NCBI GenBank assembly: GCA_013695075.1
Contig: JACDBE010000032.1
Span: 1-23,174 of the forward strand
Source: Acidimicrobiia bacterium
GTDB lineage: Bacteria; Actinomycetota; Acidimicrobiia; Spongiisociales; UBA5794
Direction of reading: 5' to 3'
Length of the DNA: 23,174 nucleotides
Shown here: in pieces, positions 1 through 7,628 of the stretch
Layout: each line of letters begins with the position of its first letter
Position numbering within the stretch: position 1 is the first letter of the stretch
Notes under the pieces: generated by a model
Told to the model about the DNA's origin: nothing
Databases searched by the model: none
What the model saw: only the letters and a program-made list of their open reading frames with translations
Position numbers and translations under genes: made by a program

Positions 1-155
1 GGGTGAACTCGTTCGACCAGTGGGGCGTGGAGCTGGGCAAGGTGCTCGCCACCAGGATCGGCGGCGAGATATCCGGCAGGGAGGTGCCGGCCGGCGCCCA
101 CGACAGCTCGACGGAGGCGCTGCTCGCTCGCTACCTGGAGCGCAGAGACCGATGA
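1..155 (+). CDS. pgi: Glucose-6-phosphate isomerase, C-terminal end (partial)
   Basis: This is the last 50 codons of a gene cut by the window edge; the first complete codon is at 3 and the TGA is at 153-155. The visible protein begins VNSFDQWGVELGK, which matches the C-terminal signature of phosphoglucose isomerase (FDQWGVELGK, whose lysine is part of the active-site region). The enzyme interconverts glucose-6-phosphate and fructose-6-phosphate in the cytoplasm. The tail ending LLARYLERRDR fits the usual end of the family. The stop overlaps the ATG of the downstream beta-glucosidase (ATGA), so the two are probably translationally coupled. That makes sense if released glucose feeds glycolysis after phosphorylation. 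The assignment rests on a short but very characteristic segment. Confidence 0.9.
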   Translation, partial: VNSFDQWGVELGKVLATRIGGEISGREVPAGAHDSSTEALLARYLERRDR

Positions 156-1528
156 CCCTGCGTTTTCCCGAGGGGTTCCTGTGGGGCGCCGCCACCTCGG
201 CCTACCAGATCGAGGGCGGCGCCGACGAGGGCGGCCGCGGGCCATCCATCTGGGACACCTTCAGTCACACCCCGGGCAGGGTCATCGGCGGCGACACCGG
301 CGACGTGGCCACCGACCACTACCACCGCTACCGCGCCGACGTCGGCCTGATGGAGTCCATCGGGCTCAACGCCTATCGATTCTCGGTGTCGTGGCCCCGG
401 GTGATTCCCGACGGCGATGGCGCCGTCAACCAGCGGGGACTGGACTTCTACCGCCGCCTGGTCGACGCTCTGGGCGAGGCCGACATCGAGCCGCTGGTAA
501 CGCTGTACCACTGGGATCTGCCCCAGGCGCTCCAGGATCGGGGCGGCTGGATGCGCCGGCAGACCGCCTTCGACTTCGCCCGCTACGCCGAGGTGGTGTT
601 CGGGGCGCTCCACGACCGGGTGACCCTGTGGTCGACGCTCAACGAGCCATACGTGGCCGCCCACCTAGGGCACTACGCAGGGTGGCACGCCCCGGGCACC
701 ACCGATGTGCAGGCGATGATGTCCGCCCAGCACCACCTGCTGCTGGGGCACGGGGCGGCGGTGGCGGCGATGCGAGCCATCGACCCCGCCCGGCGGCAGG
801 GCATCGTGCTCAACCTGGAGATCCCGGTGGCGACCGGCGACTCCCCCGCTGTCCTCGACGGCACCCGGCGGGTGGAGGGTCTGCTTGACCGCTCGTTCAC
901 CGACCCGGTGCTGGCGGGGCGCTACCCCAGCGACGTCATCGCCGACCTGGCTCCGGCTCGGTTCCCGGTGGAGCCCGGTGACCTGGAGGTCATCTCGACG
1001 CCGCTCGACTGGTTCGGGGTCAACTACTACCGGCAGTGGTTCATCACCGAGGCGGGGATGGGCGATCTCCCCCTCAGCGAGTTCCCCGGATGCGGCCACG
1101 TCAGCGCCACCACCGCCGGGCAGGAGACGACCGACATGGGCTGGCCGATCACCCCGCAGGGGCTGATCGACGTCCTCACCTGGCTCGTCGACCGCTACCC
1201 GGGACACCCCCCGTTCATGATCACCGAGAACGGCTGCGCCTTTGACGACCCGGTGGCCGAAGACGGGACCATCGACGACCGGCGCCGCATCGACTACCTG
1301 CGCCGCCACCTGGCGGGCCTCCACCAGGTCATCGAGGACGGGATCGACGTCAGGGGCTACTTCGCCTGGTCGCTGCTGGACAACTTCGAGTGGGCGTCGG
1401 GATACTCCAAGCGGTTCGGGTTGATCCAGGTTGACTACGACACCCAGGCCAGGACGCTCCGCAACAGCGCCCGATGGTACGCCGGGGTCATCGCCGCCAA
1501 CGGAATCGACGCACCACCCTTGCGCTGA
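152..1528 (+). CDS. GH1 family beta-glucosidase
   Basis: The product is a 458-residue glycoside hydrolase family 1 enzyme, the normal length for the family. It opens with FPEGFLWGAATSAYQIEG, the usual GH1 N-terminal signature. The acid/base glutamate lies in TLNEPYVAA (E165) and the nucleophile in MITENGCAF (E359). The C-terminal GYFAWSLLDNFEWASGYSKRFGL segment supplies the aglycone and sugar-binding Trp and Glu residues. There is no signal peptide, so it should act in the cytoplasm on imported beta-glucosides such as cellobiose. The start at 152 is chosen because it gives the family N-terminus and overlaps the pgi stop (ATGA); an open frame upstream of it is only pgi read out of frame. Exact substrate (glucoside, galactoside or fucoside) cannot be told. 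Confidence 0.95.
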   Translation: MTLRFPEGFLWGAATSAYQIEGGADEGGRGPSIWDTFSHTPGRVIGGDTGDVATDHYHRYRADVGLMESIGLNAYRFSVSWPRVIPDGDGAVNQRGLDFYRRLVDALGEADIEPLVTLYHWDLPQALQDRGGWMRRQTAFDFARYAEVVFGALHDRVTLWSTLNEPYVAAHLGHYAGWHAPGTTDVQAMMSAQHHLLLGHGAAVAAMRAIDPARRQGIVLNLEIPVATGDSPAVLDGTRRVEGLLDRSFTDPVLAGRYPSDVIADLAPARFPVEPGDLEVISTPLDWFGVNYYRQWFITEAGMGDLPLSEFPGCGHVSATTAGQETTDMGWPITPQGLIDVLTWLVDRYPGHPPFMITENGCAFDDPVAEDGTIDDRRRIDYLRRHLAGLHQVIEDGIDVRGYFAWSLLDNFEWASGYSKRFGLIQVDYDTQARTLRNSARWYAGVIAANGIDAPPLR

Positions 1529-1539
1529 GGGCCGGGGTA

Positions 1540-1555
1540 GGTCAGAATGCTGACC
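1540..1555. promoter_or_regulatory. Palindrome before the phd start, possible autoregulatory operator
   Basis: GGTCAGaatgCTGACC is a perfect 6-bp inverted repeat with a 4-base spacer. It ends one base before the ATG of the Phd-type antitoxin. Phd/YefM antitoxins bind palindromes at their own promoter, so this is a reasonable operator candidate. A -10-like CAGAAT (1543-1548) lies inside it, 8 bases before the ATG. The function is inferred from position and symmetry only. Confidence 0.4.
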
Positions 1556-1556
1556 C

Positions 1557-1811
1557 ATGAGCGAGACATTGCCCTTCTCCCAAGCCAAGGCCCATCTCTC
1601 CGAGCTTGCCGACCGCGTCGAGCACCAACACGACCGGTTCCTGGTCACCCGCAACGGGCGCCCTTCCTTTGTGCTGCTCAGCCCGGACGACCTGGAGTCG
1701 CTCGAGGAGACCGTCGCCATCATCGGAGACGACCAACTCATGGAGTCGTTGCGGCGGTCACGACGAGATGCCGCAGAAGGGAAGCGGCGACGCCTCCGCG
1801 ACCACGTCTGA
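1557..1811 (+). CDS. Phd/YefM-family antitoxin
   Basis: An 84-residue protein with the Phd/YefM fold signature: MSETLPFSQAKAHLSELADRV, then the strand region RFLVTRNGRPSFVLLSPDDLESL. The N-terminal half forms the DNA-binding dimer. The basic, charged tail (RRSRRDAAEGKRRRLRDHV) is the part expected to wrap the toxin. It ends 16 bases before the RelE-type gene, the standard antitoxin-first order. There is no clear Shine-Dalgarno site, and a 6-bp inverted repeat abuts the start codon, suggesting autoregulation at a very short or absent leader. The family call is confident; pairing with the downstream toxin follows from adjacency. Confidence 0.9.
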   Translation: MSETLPFSQAKAHLSELADRVEHQHDRFLVTRNGRPSFVLLSPDDLESLEETVAIIGDDQLMESLRRSRRDAAEGKRRRLRDHV

Positions 1812-1827
1812 GGCTGAGGGCAGGCGA

Positions 1828-2091
1828 GTGTACGAGGTCGAGATCACTCCCGAGGGTCTCGGTCATCTCAACCGGCTTCCCGACAAGGTGAGACTCGCCG
1901 CGTTGGAGTCGATCTTCGGGCCGATCGCGGACAACCCACACCGACTCGGTAGGCCACTGATAGGGGAGCTCGACGGTTTGCGGTCGGCGCGACGCGGCAC
2001 CTATCGCATCATCTACGAGGTATTCGACGACGATCAGGTTGTGCTGATTCACCGCGTCCAGCACCGCCGCCACGCCTATCGAGCACGCTGA
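1828..2091 (+). CDS. RelE/ParE-family toxin
   Basis: An 87-residue RelE-superfamily protein, starting at GTG 1828 with an AGGGCAGG stretch just upstream. The sequence YEVEITPEGLGHLNRLPDKV is the typical first strand and helix. GLRSARRGTYRIIYEVFDDDQVVLIHRVQHRRHAYR is the conserved C-terminal sheet with the Arg, Tyr and His residues used in ribosome-dependent mRNA cleavage by RelE. An in-frame ATG at 1768 would add 20 residues overlapping the antitoxin; the GTG is preferred because it gives the family length and N-terminus. The coding frame looks intact, so the pair may be functional. Whether it acts as RelE (mRNA cleavage) or ParE (gyrase) is not certain; the Arg/Tyr/His-rich end favours RelE. 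Confidence 0.88.
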   Translation: MYEVEITPEGLGHLNRLPDKVRLAALESIFGPIADNPHRLGRPLIGELDGLRSARRGTYRIIYEVFDDDQVVLIHRVQHRRHAYRAR

Positions 2092-2105
2092 CTATCGGAA
2101 CGATG

Positions 2106-2114
2106 AGGAGGGAG
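2106..2114 (+). promoter_or_regulatory. Strong ribosome binding site that fixes the hutU start
   Basis: AGGAGGGAG lies 6 bases before ATG 2121. An in-frame ATG at 2103 overlaps this site and would add six residues not found in the family, so translation should begin at 2121. It is one of the few strong Shine-Dalgarno sites in the window. Confidence 0.7.
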
Positions 2115-2120
2115 CCGAGC

Positions 2121-3764
2121 ATGATCACCGCACCCCGGGGCGGCGCCATCACCTGCAAGGGGTGGCCGCAGGAGGCGGCCATGCGGATGCTGATGAACAA
2201 CCTCGACCCGGAGGTTGCCGAGCACCCCGACGACCTGGTGGTGTACGGCGGGACCGGGCGGGCGGCCCGCTCCTGGGCGGCCTACCACGCCATCGTGGCC
2301 TCCCTGCGTGACCTGGAAGGCAACGAGACGTTGCTCGTCCAGTCGGGCAAGCCGGTGGGGGTGTTCCGCACCCACGAATGGGCCCCACGGGTGCTCATCG
2401 CCAACTCGCTGCTGGTGCCGGAATGGGCCACCTGGGACGAGTTCCGCCGCCTCGAGGCCGAGGGGCTGACCATGTACGGGCAGATGACCGCCGGGTCGTG
2501 GATCTACATCGGTACCCAGGGCATCCTCCAGGGCACCTACGAATGTTTCGCCGAGATCGCCCGCAAGAGGTTCGGGGGCACTCTGGCGGGGACCATCACC
2601 GTCACCGCCGGGCTGGGCGGTATGGGCGGCGCCCAACCGCTGGCGGTGACCATGAACGGCGGGGCGGCGCTGTGCATCGACGTAGATCCCAGCCGCATCG
2701 CCCGCCGGGTAGGGACACGCTACCTTGACGAGGCGGCCGATGACCTGGACGATGCCGTCGCCCGGTGTGAGCAGGCCCGCGCGGAGCGGCGGGCGCTGTC
2801 GGTGGGAGTGGTGGGCAACGCCGCCGAGGTGGTTCCTCGCCTGCTGGACATGGGGCTGTCGGCCGACATCGTCACCGACCAGACCTCGGCCCACGACCCC
2901 CTCAGTTACATCCCGCCGGGTCTCTCGCTGGAGGCCGCCGAGTCTCTGCGCCAAGAGGAGCCCGACCAGTTCATCGAACGGGCCCGGCTGGGCATGGCCC
3001 GACACTGCCAGGCCATGGTCGGCTTCCAGACCCGAGGAGCCGAGGTGTTCGACTACGGCAACAGCCTGCGGGCGGAGGCGCTTCTCGGCGGGTTCGCCGA
3101 CGCCTTTGCCTACCCGGGGTTCCTCCCCGCCTACATCCGACCGCTGTTCTGCGAGGGGAAGGGCCCCTTCCGTTGGGTGGCGCTGTCCGGCGACCCGGCC
3201 GACATTGCCGCCACCGACCGAGCGGTGATGGAGACGTTCCCCGACGACCCGGCGCTGGCCCGGTGGATCACGTTGGCTGGCGAGCGCATCGCCTTCCAGG
3301 GGCTTCCGGCGCGCATCTGCTGGCTGGGCTACGGGGAGCGGGCCCGGCTGGGGCTGCGCTTCAACGAGATGGTGCGCACCGGCGAGGTTTCGGCCCCCAT
3401 CGTCATCGGGAGGGACCATCTCGACTCGGGCAGCGTGGCTTCGCCGTACCGGGAGACCGAAGCCATGGCCGACGGCAGCGACGCCATCGCCGACTGGCCC
3501 ATCCTCAACGCCCTGGTCAACACCGCCGCCGGAGCGTCGTGGGTGAGCGTGCACCACGGCGGTGGGGTGGGCATCGGCCGGTCGATCCATGCCGGGATGG
3601 TGGTGGTGGCCGACGGCACCGATCTGGCCGACGAGCGGCTGGAGCGGGTGCTCACCACCGATCCCGGCACCGGGGTGATGCGGCACGCCGACGCCGGTTA
3701 CGGGCGGGCGATCGACGTGGCAGCCGATCGCGGGGTGCGCATCCCCATGCTCGACCACACGTGA
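2121..3764 (+). CDS. hutU: Urocanate hydratase
   Basis: A 547-residue urocanase, full family length. It adds water to urocanate to give 4-imidazolone-5-propionate, using tightly bound NAD+ as electrophile, in the cytoplasm. The family N-terminus APRGG..CKGWPQEAAMRMLMNNLDPEVAE is present. The glycine-rich GTGRAARSW and GLGGMGGAQPLA segments contact the nucleotide. The conserved active-site region ARICWLGYGERARLGLRFNEMVRTGE carries Cys400, which corresponds to the conserved urocanase cysteine. SAPIVIGRDHLDSGSVASP and WVSVHHGGGVGIG complete the active site. The stop overlaps the GTG start of hutF (GTGA), making this the first gene of a coupled hut operon. No hutH (histidine ammonia-lyase) lies upstream. 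Confidence 0.97.
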   Translation: MITAPRGGAITCKGWPQEAAMRMLMNNLDPEVAEHPDDLVVYGGTGRAARSWAAYHAIVASLRDLEGNETLLVQSGKPVGVFRTHEWAPRVLIANSLLVPEWATWDEFRRLEAEGLTMYGQMTAGSWIYIGTQGILQGTYECFAEIARKRFGGTLAGTITVTAGLGGMGGAQPLAVTMNGGAALCIDVDPSRIARRVGTRYLDEAADDLDDAVARCEQARAERRALSVGVVGNAAEVVPRLLDMGLSADIVTDQTSAHDPLSYIPPGLSLEAAESLRQEEPDQFIERARLGMARHCQAMVGFQTRGAEVFDYGNSLRAEALLGGFADAFAYPGFLPAYIRPLFCEGKGPFRWVALSGDPADIAATDRAVMETFPDDPALARWITLAGERIAFQGLPARICWLGYGERARLGLRFNEMVRTGEVSAPIVIGRDHLDSGSVASPYRETEAMADGSDAIADWPILNALVNTAAGASWVSVHHGGGVGIGRSIHAGMVVVADGTDLADERLERVLTTDPGTGVMRHADAGYGRAIDVAADRGVRIPMLDHT

Positions 3765-5101
3765 CCGCCTATCACGCCGCTTGGGCCTGGCTGGGTGGGG
3801 ACGACCTGGTGGCCCACGTCACCATCGTCGAGGAGGGTGGGGCCATCATCGAGGTCACCACCGAAGGGCCCACTCCGCACGACGCAGTCCGGCTGGAGGG
3901 GGTGGTCCTCCCCGGCCTGGTGAACGCCCACTCTCATGCGTTCCATCGGGCGCTCCGTCACCGCACCCACGGCGACGGTGGTGACTTCTGGCGGTGGCGG
4001 GAGACGATGCTTCGAGTGGCAGGCCGGCTCGACCCGGACAACCTGGCGGAGCTGGCCACAGCCGTGTTCGCCGGGATGGCGCTCACCGGGATCACCACCG
4101 TGGCCGAGTTCCACTACGTCCACCACGACGTCGACGGCGACCTCTACCGCGACCCCAACGCCATGGGACACGCCCTGGTCGACGCCGCCCACCAGGCTGG
4201 CATCCGGATCGTGCTGGTCGACACCTGCTACCTGCGGGGCGGGTTCGACGCCCCCCTCGAGGGCGTGCCCCGGCGCTTCGGCGACGGCGACGCCGAGCGT
4301 TGGGCGGAGCGGGTCGATCTGTTGCGGCGGTTCTACCGGGAGGATCCCATGGTGCGCATCGGGACCGCCGCTCATTCGGTGCGGACGGTACCCCCCGAGG
4401 CGCTGCAGACCGTGGTCGGGTACGCCGCCAGCAACGGGATGCCGTTCCACATCCACCTGTCCGAGCAGACCGCCGAGAACGAAGCCGCCCTGGCCGCCAC
4501 CGGCCGCTCTCCCACCCAGTTGCTGCATGAGGCGGGTGGGCTCGGCCCAGGGACGGCGGTGGTGCACGCCACCCACCTCGAACCCGCTGACGTCGCCCGG
4601 CTCGGCCACGCCGGGGTGAACGTGGTCGCCTGCCCCACCACCGAGGCCGACCTGGGAGACGGGTTGGGGCCGTTCATCGAGCTGGCCACCGCCGGGGCCA
4701 CCCTGGCAGTGGGCACCGATCAGCAGGTCTCCATGGACCTGTTTGCCGAGGCCCGGGGTATCGAGCACCACGACCGGCTCCGGCTACGCCGCCGCGGCGT
4801 CCACTCCCCCGCCGCCCTGGCGGCGGCGGCCACCGTGGGCGGCGCCCGGGCGGTGGGAACGATGCAGCGAGGTATCGCCGTGGGGGCACCGTGCGACCTG
4901 GCAGTGGTCGACCCCGGAGCGCCGACCCTGGCGGGTTGGTCACCCAGCGACGGTATCGCCGGGATTGTCTTCGGCGGCTCCGCATACGCAGTCACCGACG
5001 TGGTGGTGGCCGGCCGGCGCATCGTCGAGGCGGGAGCCCACCACCGCTTCGACGACGTGGTGGCTCGGATCGATCGGGCGGTGCGGGCGGTGCTGGCATG
5101 A
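3761..5101 (+). CDS. hutF: Formimidoylglutamate deiminase
   Basis: A 446-residue amidohydrolase-superfamily enzyme. HutF hydrolyses N-formimidoyl-L-glutamate to N-formyl-L-glutamate and ammonia, the branch that then requires a deformylase. Metal-binding motifs are visible: NAHSHAFHRA (H57 and H59), HIHLSEQTAEN with the third His region, HATHLEPADV, and GTDQQVSMDLFAEAR carrying the metal Asp. The GTG start at 3761 is chosen for its 4-base overlap with the hutU stop and because it leaves the expected short N-terminal beta domain. A much longer open frame upstream is only hutU out of frame. It overlaps hutI by ATGA. A chlorohydrolase-type deaminase is the alternative, but the position between hutU and hutI settles the call. 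Confidence 0.93.
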   Translation: MTAYHAAWAWLGGDDLVAHVTIVEEGGAIIEVTTEGPTPHDAVRLEGVVLPGLVNAHSHAFHRALRHRTHGDGGDFWRWRETMLRVAGRLDPDNLAELATAVFAGMALTGITTVAEFHYVHHDVDGDLYRDPNAMGHALVDAAHQAGIRIVLVDTCYLRGGFDAPLEGVPRRFGDGDAERWAERVDLLRRFYREDPMVRIGTAAHSVRTVPPEALQTVVGYAASNGMPFHIHLSEQTAENEAALAATGRSPTQLLHEAGGLGPGTAVVHATHLEPADVARLGHAGVNVVACPTTEADLGDGLGPFIELATAGATLAVGTDQQVSMDLFAEARGIEHHDRLRLRRRGVHSPAALAAAATVGGARAVGTMQRGIAVGAPCDLAVVDPGAPTLAGWSPSDGIAGIVFGGSAYAVTDVVVAGRRIVEAGAHHRFDDVVARIDRAVRAVLA

Positions 5102-6324
5102 CGGTGGCGCTCGTGAACACCACCGCCGCCACCATGGTCCCCGGTGGTGAGCCCTACGGTCTCATCGAGGACGCCGCCATCGTCATCGACGGTGGGGTCA
5201 TCGTCGGTATCGGACCTCGGCGTAGCATGCCGGTCCCGTCCCGGGCAGAAGTGCAATCGCTACAGGGGCGGCTGGTCACCCCCGGTCTCATCGACTGCCA
5301 CACCCATCTGGTGTTCGCCGGGGACCGCTCCGCCGAGTTCGAGCGCCGCCTGTCCGGTGCGACCTACGCCGACATCGCCGCTGCCGGCGGCGGGATCCGT
5401 GCCACCGTGGCCGCCACTCGTGCCGCGTCCGCCGACGAGCTACTCACCACTGCCCGGTTGCGGCTGGAACGCCTGCACCGCAGCGGCGCCACCACCGTCG
5501 AGGTCAAGTCAGGCTACGGGCTCGACCTGGCCACCGAGCTACGGATGCTCCAGGTGGCGCGGCGGCTCGGTTCCGAGGGTGCGGCGGAGGTGGTCACCAC
5601 CATGCTCGCCGCCCATGTCGTCCCCGTCGAGTTCCGCCACGACCCCGACGGCTACGTGGCCCTGATCGTCGACGAGATCATCCCGGCGGCGGTGGCGCTT
5701 GGTGTCGTGGACGCCGTCGACGCCTTCTGCGAGCACCTCGCCTTCACCCCGGCCCAGGTCGACACCATCTTCAACGCCGCCGCCGGTCACGGGCTGCCGG
5801 TGAAGCTGCACGCCGCCCAGCTCTCCGCCGACGAGGGCATCGACGTCGCCGTGGCCCACGACGCCCTGTCCGCCGACCACCTGGAACACGCCACCGACGC
5901 CCAGGTGGCGGCGATGGCGGCGGCGGGGACGGTGGCGGTATTGCTCCCCGGCGCCACCCACACCCTGGGCGAGACCGCCCGGCCCCCGGTGGAGGCGATG
6001 CGCCGCCTCGGTGTTCCGATGGCACTGGCGAGCGACTGCAACCCGGGCACCTCGCCGGTGGGCGATCTGGCGCTGGTGGTGAACCTGGGGGCGGTGCTGT
6101 TGGGACTCACCGTGGAGGAGGCGCTGACGGGGGTCACCCGACATGCCGCCGCCGCCCTGGGGCTGGGTCACGACCGGGGCACCCTGGAGGCGGGTAAGCG
6201 GGCCGACCTGGCGGTGTGGGACGTCGACCGCCCCGCCGAGATCGCCTACTGGGTGGGGATGGGCCTGTGTTCGGCGGTGTGGGTGGCCGGCGAACCCACC
6301 TTCGACCGCCACAGGGTTGCGTAG
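5098..6324 (+). CDS. hutI: Imidazolonepropionase
   Basis: A 408-residue cytoplasmic amidohydrolase that opens the imidazolone ring to give N-formimidoyl-L-glutamate. The metal site is PGLIDCHTHLVFAGDR (H68 and H70). The substrate-binding region EFERRLSGATYADIAAAGGGI is diagnostic of HutI. Later motifs KLHAAQLSADEG, SADHLEHATD and ASDCNPGTSPVGDL supply the remaining metal ligands and the C-terminal barrel strands. The ATG at 5098 overlaps the hutF stop, and the TAG overlaps the GTG of the following deformylase gene by one base (TAGTG). Within the operon it acts after HutU and before HutF. Confidence 0.96.
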   Translation: MTVALVNTTAATMVPGGEPYGLIEDAAIVIDGGVIVGIGPRRSMPVPSRAEVQSLQGRLVTPGLIDCHTHLVFAGDRSAEFERRLSGATYADIAAAGGGIRATVAATRAASADELLTTARLRLERLHRSGATTVEVKSGYGLDLATELRMLQVARRLGSEGAAEVVTTMLAAHVVPVEFRHDPDGYVALIVDEIIPAAVALGVVDAVDAFCEHLAFTPAQVDTIFNAAAGHGLPVKLHAAQLSADEGIDVAVAHDALSADHLEHATDAQVAAMAAAGTVAVLLPGATHTLGETARPPVEAMRRLGVPMALASDCNPGTSPVGDLALVVNLGAVLLGLTVEEALTGVTRHAAAALGLGHDRGTLEAGKRADLAVWDVDRPAEIAYWVGMGLCSAVWVAGEPTFDRHRVA

Positions 6325-6905
6325 TGACCGTCCTCCCCATCACCTACATCGGGGACCCGGTGCTGCGCACCCCCACCCGGCCGGTGACCCGCGACGAGCT
6401 GGCGGATGCGGCGATGCAACGGTTCATCGACGATCTCATCGACACCATGCGGGATGCAGCCGGTGCGGGGATCGCCGCCAACCAGGTGGGCCGCTCGGTG
6501 CGGATCTGCGCCGTCGAAGTCGGCGAAGCCACCACCCGGCGCTATCCGTACAAGCCGCCGATCCCGTTGACGGTGCTGGTCAACCCCACGCTGGAATACC
6601 TGGGTGACGACACCTACGCCAACAACGAGGGTTGCCTGTCGGTGCCCGACCTGCGCGGCGACCTGCGCCGCCACATCCGGGTGGTGGCCACCGCCTGGGA
6701 CCGCCACGGCAACGACCTGCTGACCAAGGTGGCCGGGCTCACCGCCGGCACCTACCAGCACGAGGTCGACCACCTGGACGGTATTATCTTCGTCGACCGG
6801 GTGGAGGACACCCGCAGCTTTTCCACCTGGGACGAGTTCGACCGTCACCACCGGAGTCACTTCGTGGAGCGCATCACCAAGTTCGTCGACGACATCGGGA
6901 GTTGA
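6324..6905 (+). CDS. Peptide deformylase homologue at the end of the hut operon
   Basis: A 193-residue polypeptide deformylase with all three metal and active-site motifs: GAGIAANQVG (residues 47-56), EGCLSVP (metal ligand C104), and QHEVDHLDG (H146, E147, H150). The segment PPIPLTVLVNPTLEYLGD is typical of one bacterial PDF subgroup. A C-terminal extension of about 40 residues (VEDTRSFSTWDEFDRHHRSHF...) follows. Its GTG start overlaps the hutI stop by one base, so it is translated with the hut genes rather than with fmt or other translation genes. Known PDFs remove the formyl group from N-terminal formylmethionine. The context suggests, as inference, that this copy may deformylate N-formylglutamate, the product of HutF, for which no HutG is present here. 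It could equally be an ordinary PDF placed by chance. Confidence 0.9.
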   Translation: MTVLPITYIGDPVLRTPTRPVTRDELADAAMQRFIDDLIDTMRDAAGAGIAANQVGRSVRICAVEVGEATTRRYPYKPPIPLTVLVNPTLEYLGDDTYANNEGCLSVPDLRGDLRRHIRVVATAWDRHGNDLLTKVAGLTAGTYQHEVDHLDGIIFVDRVEDTRSFSTWDEFDRHHRSHFVERITKFVDDIGS

Positions 6906-6933
6906 GCTGCGCTTGATGATCCCGCCGTGTTTG

Positions 6934-7362
6934 TCAACGGATGACCGGGTTCAGCCAGTCGACCTCGGTGAATCGGGCGAAATCTGAGTCTGCGCTGACA
7001 ATCTTCAGTCCGTGCTCGATACACAACGCCGCCAGGGCGGCATCGCTGACCAGGTTGCCGCGCAGGTCGAGATCGCGGATCAACCTCCCGAGCAGCTTGC
7101 GATGGCCCCGCCCTGGACCAGGCACCCAGGTTGCTGGCGCATCGAGCCACTCGTTCACGACCTGCCAAGCCTCGCTGGGCGACAGAGGGGCCCGCAGACC
7201 GCGTGCATGGGTGGCGATCCGGACGAAGGCGACGAGGGAGGACCACGGGATCCCAACCCGTCGAGGTCCGTTGAGGGCGTCCTCGAGCCAGTCACGCGCC
7301 GCGACATGGAACGGACTCTCCTCATCGACGGCGTACAGCAACACGTTGGCGTCCACCAGCAC
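6934..7362 (-). CDS. vapC: VapC-type PIN-domain toxin
   Basis: A 142-residue PIN-domain protein, probably an RNase toxin. It starts at GTG 7362 with MLVDANVLLYAVDEESPFH (first acidic residue D4). The C-terminal part LRGNLVSDAALAALCIEHGLKIVSADSDFARF holds the later acidic metal ligands. At the position where many VapCs carry a conserved Glu (...EFLRI) this protein reads SLVAFVRI. From memory this also occurs in a mycobacterial VapC subgroup, so it need not mean loss of activity. The start overlaps the vapB stop by one base (TAGTG), giving coupled translation. It converges with the deformylase gene across 28 bases. Confidence 0.9.
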   Translation of the reverse strand: MLVDANVLLYAVDEESPFHVAARDWLEDALNGPRRVGIPWSSLVAFVRIATHARGLRAPLSPSEAWQVVNEWLDAPATWVPGPGRGHRKLLGRLIRDLDLRGNLVSDAALAALCIEHGLKIVSADSDFARFTEVDWLNPVIR

Positions 7363-7592
7363 TACCGCGACTCCACACCATCGAGATCCTCCAGGGCCGC
7401 GGCCACATTGGAGACATCGACTTTGAGTCCGAGCCGACGGGTGCGCTGCCGGAACGGTTTGGTATCGTCGCGGGGCAGAAGGCCCCTCCGGATGAGTTCG
7501 TTCACCGCCTCACTCAACCCGACGCCTAGCTCGCGGCGCGTCAGCTCGATTGCAGCTGCGACATCCTCGCCGAACTCGACTGTCGTGCGCAT
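7362..7592 (-). CDS. vapB: VapB-type antitoxin (ribbon-helix-helix)
   Basis: A 76-residue protein beginning MRTTVEFGEDVAAAIELTRR, the N-terminal strand and helix of a ribbon-helix-helix DNA-binding domain. ELGVGLSEAVNELIRRGL forms the second helix. The C-terminal half (KPFRQRTRRLGLKVDVSNVAAALEDLD) resembles VapB tails that thread into VapC. It lies upstream of vapC with a one-base overlap. A TAGGAT box six bases before the ATG suggests leaderless transcription; a weak AGGA inside that box could instead act as a ribosome site. Confidence 0.88.
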   Translation of the reverse strand: MRTTVEFGEDVAAAIELTRRELGVGLSEAVNELIRRGLLPRDDTKPFRQRTRRLGLKVDVSNVAAALEDLDGVESR

Positions 7593-7598
7593 GCAAGA

Positions 7599-7604
7599 AT
7601 CCTA
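7599..7604 (-). promoter_or_regulatory. -10 box for leaderless vapBC transcript
   Basis: TAGGAT on the minus strand is followed by six bases and then the vapB ATG. A TANNNT box at this distance places the transcription start at or next to the A of the start codon. The same spacing recurs at other genes in the window. There is no convincing -35. Confidence 0.45.
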
Positions 7605-7628
7605 GCATGTAGGTGTACCGATACTCGC

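Noticed and set aside
2076..3758. Long minus-strand open frame opposite hutU
   Set aside because: High-GC mirror frame with no recognisable domain; hutU on the plus strand is unmistakable. The same holds for 3698-4771 and 5539-6312.
7012..7605. 197-residue plus-strand frame opposite vapC and vapB
   Set aside because: Antisense to an intact vapBC pair; no recognisable domain.
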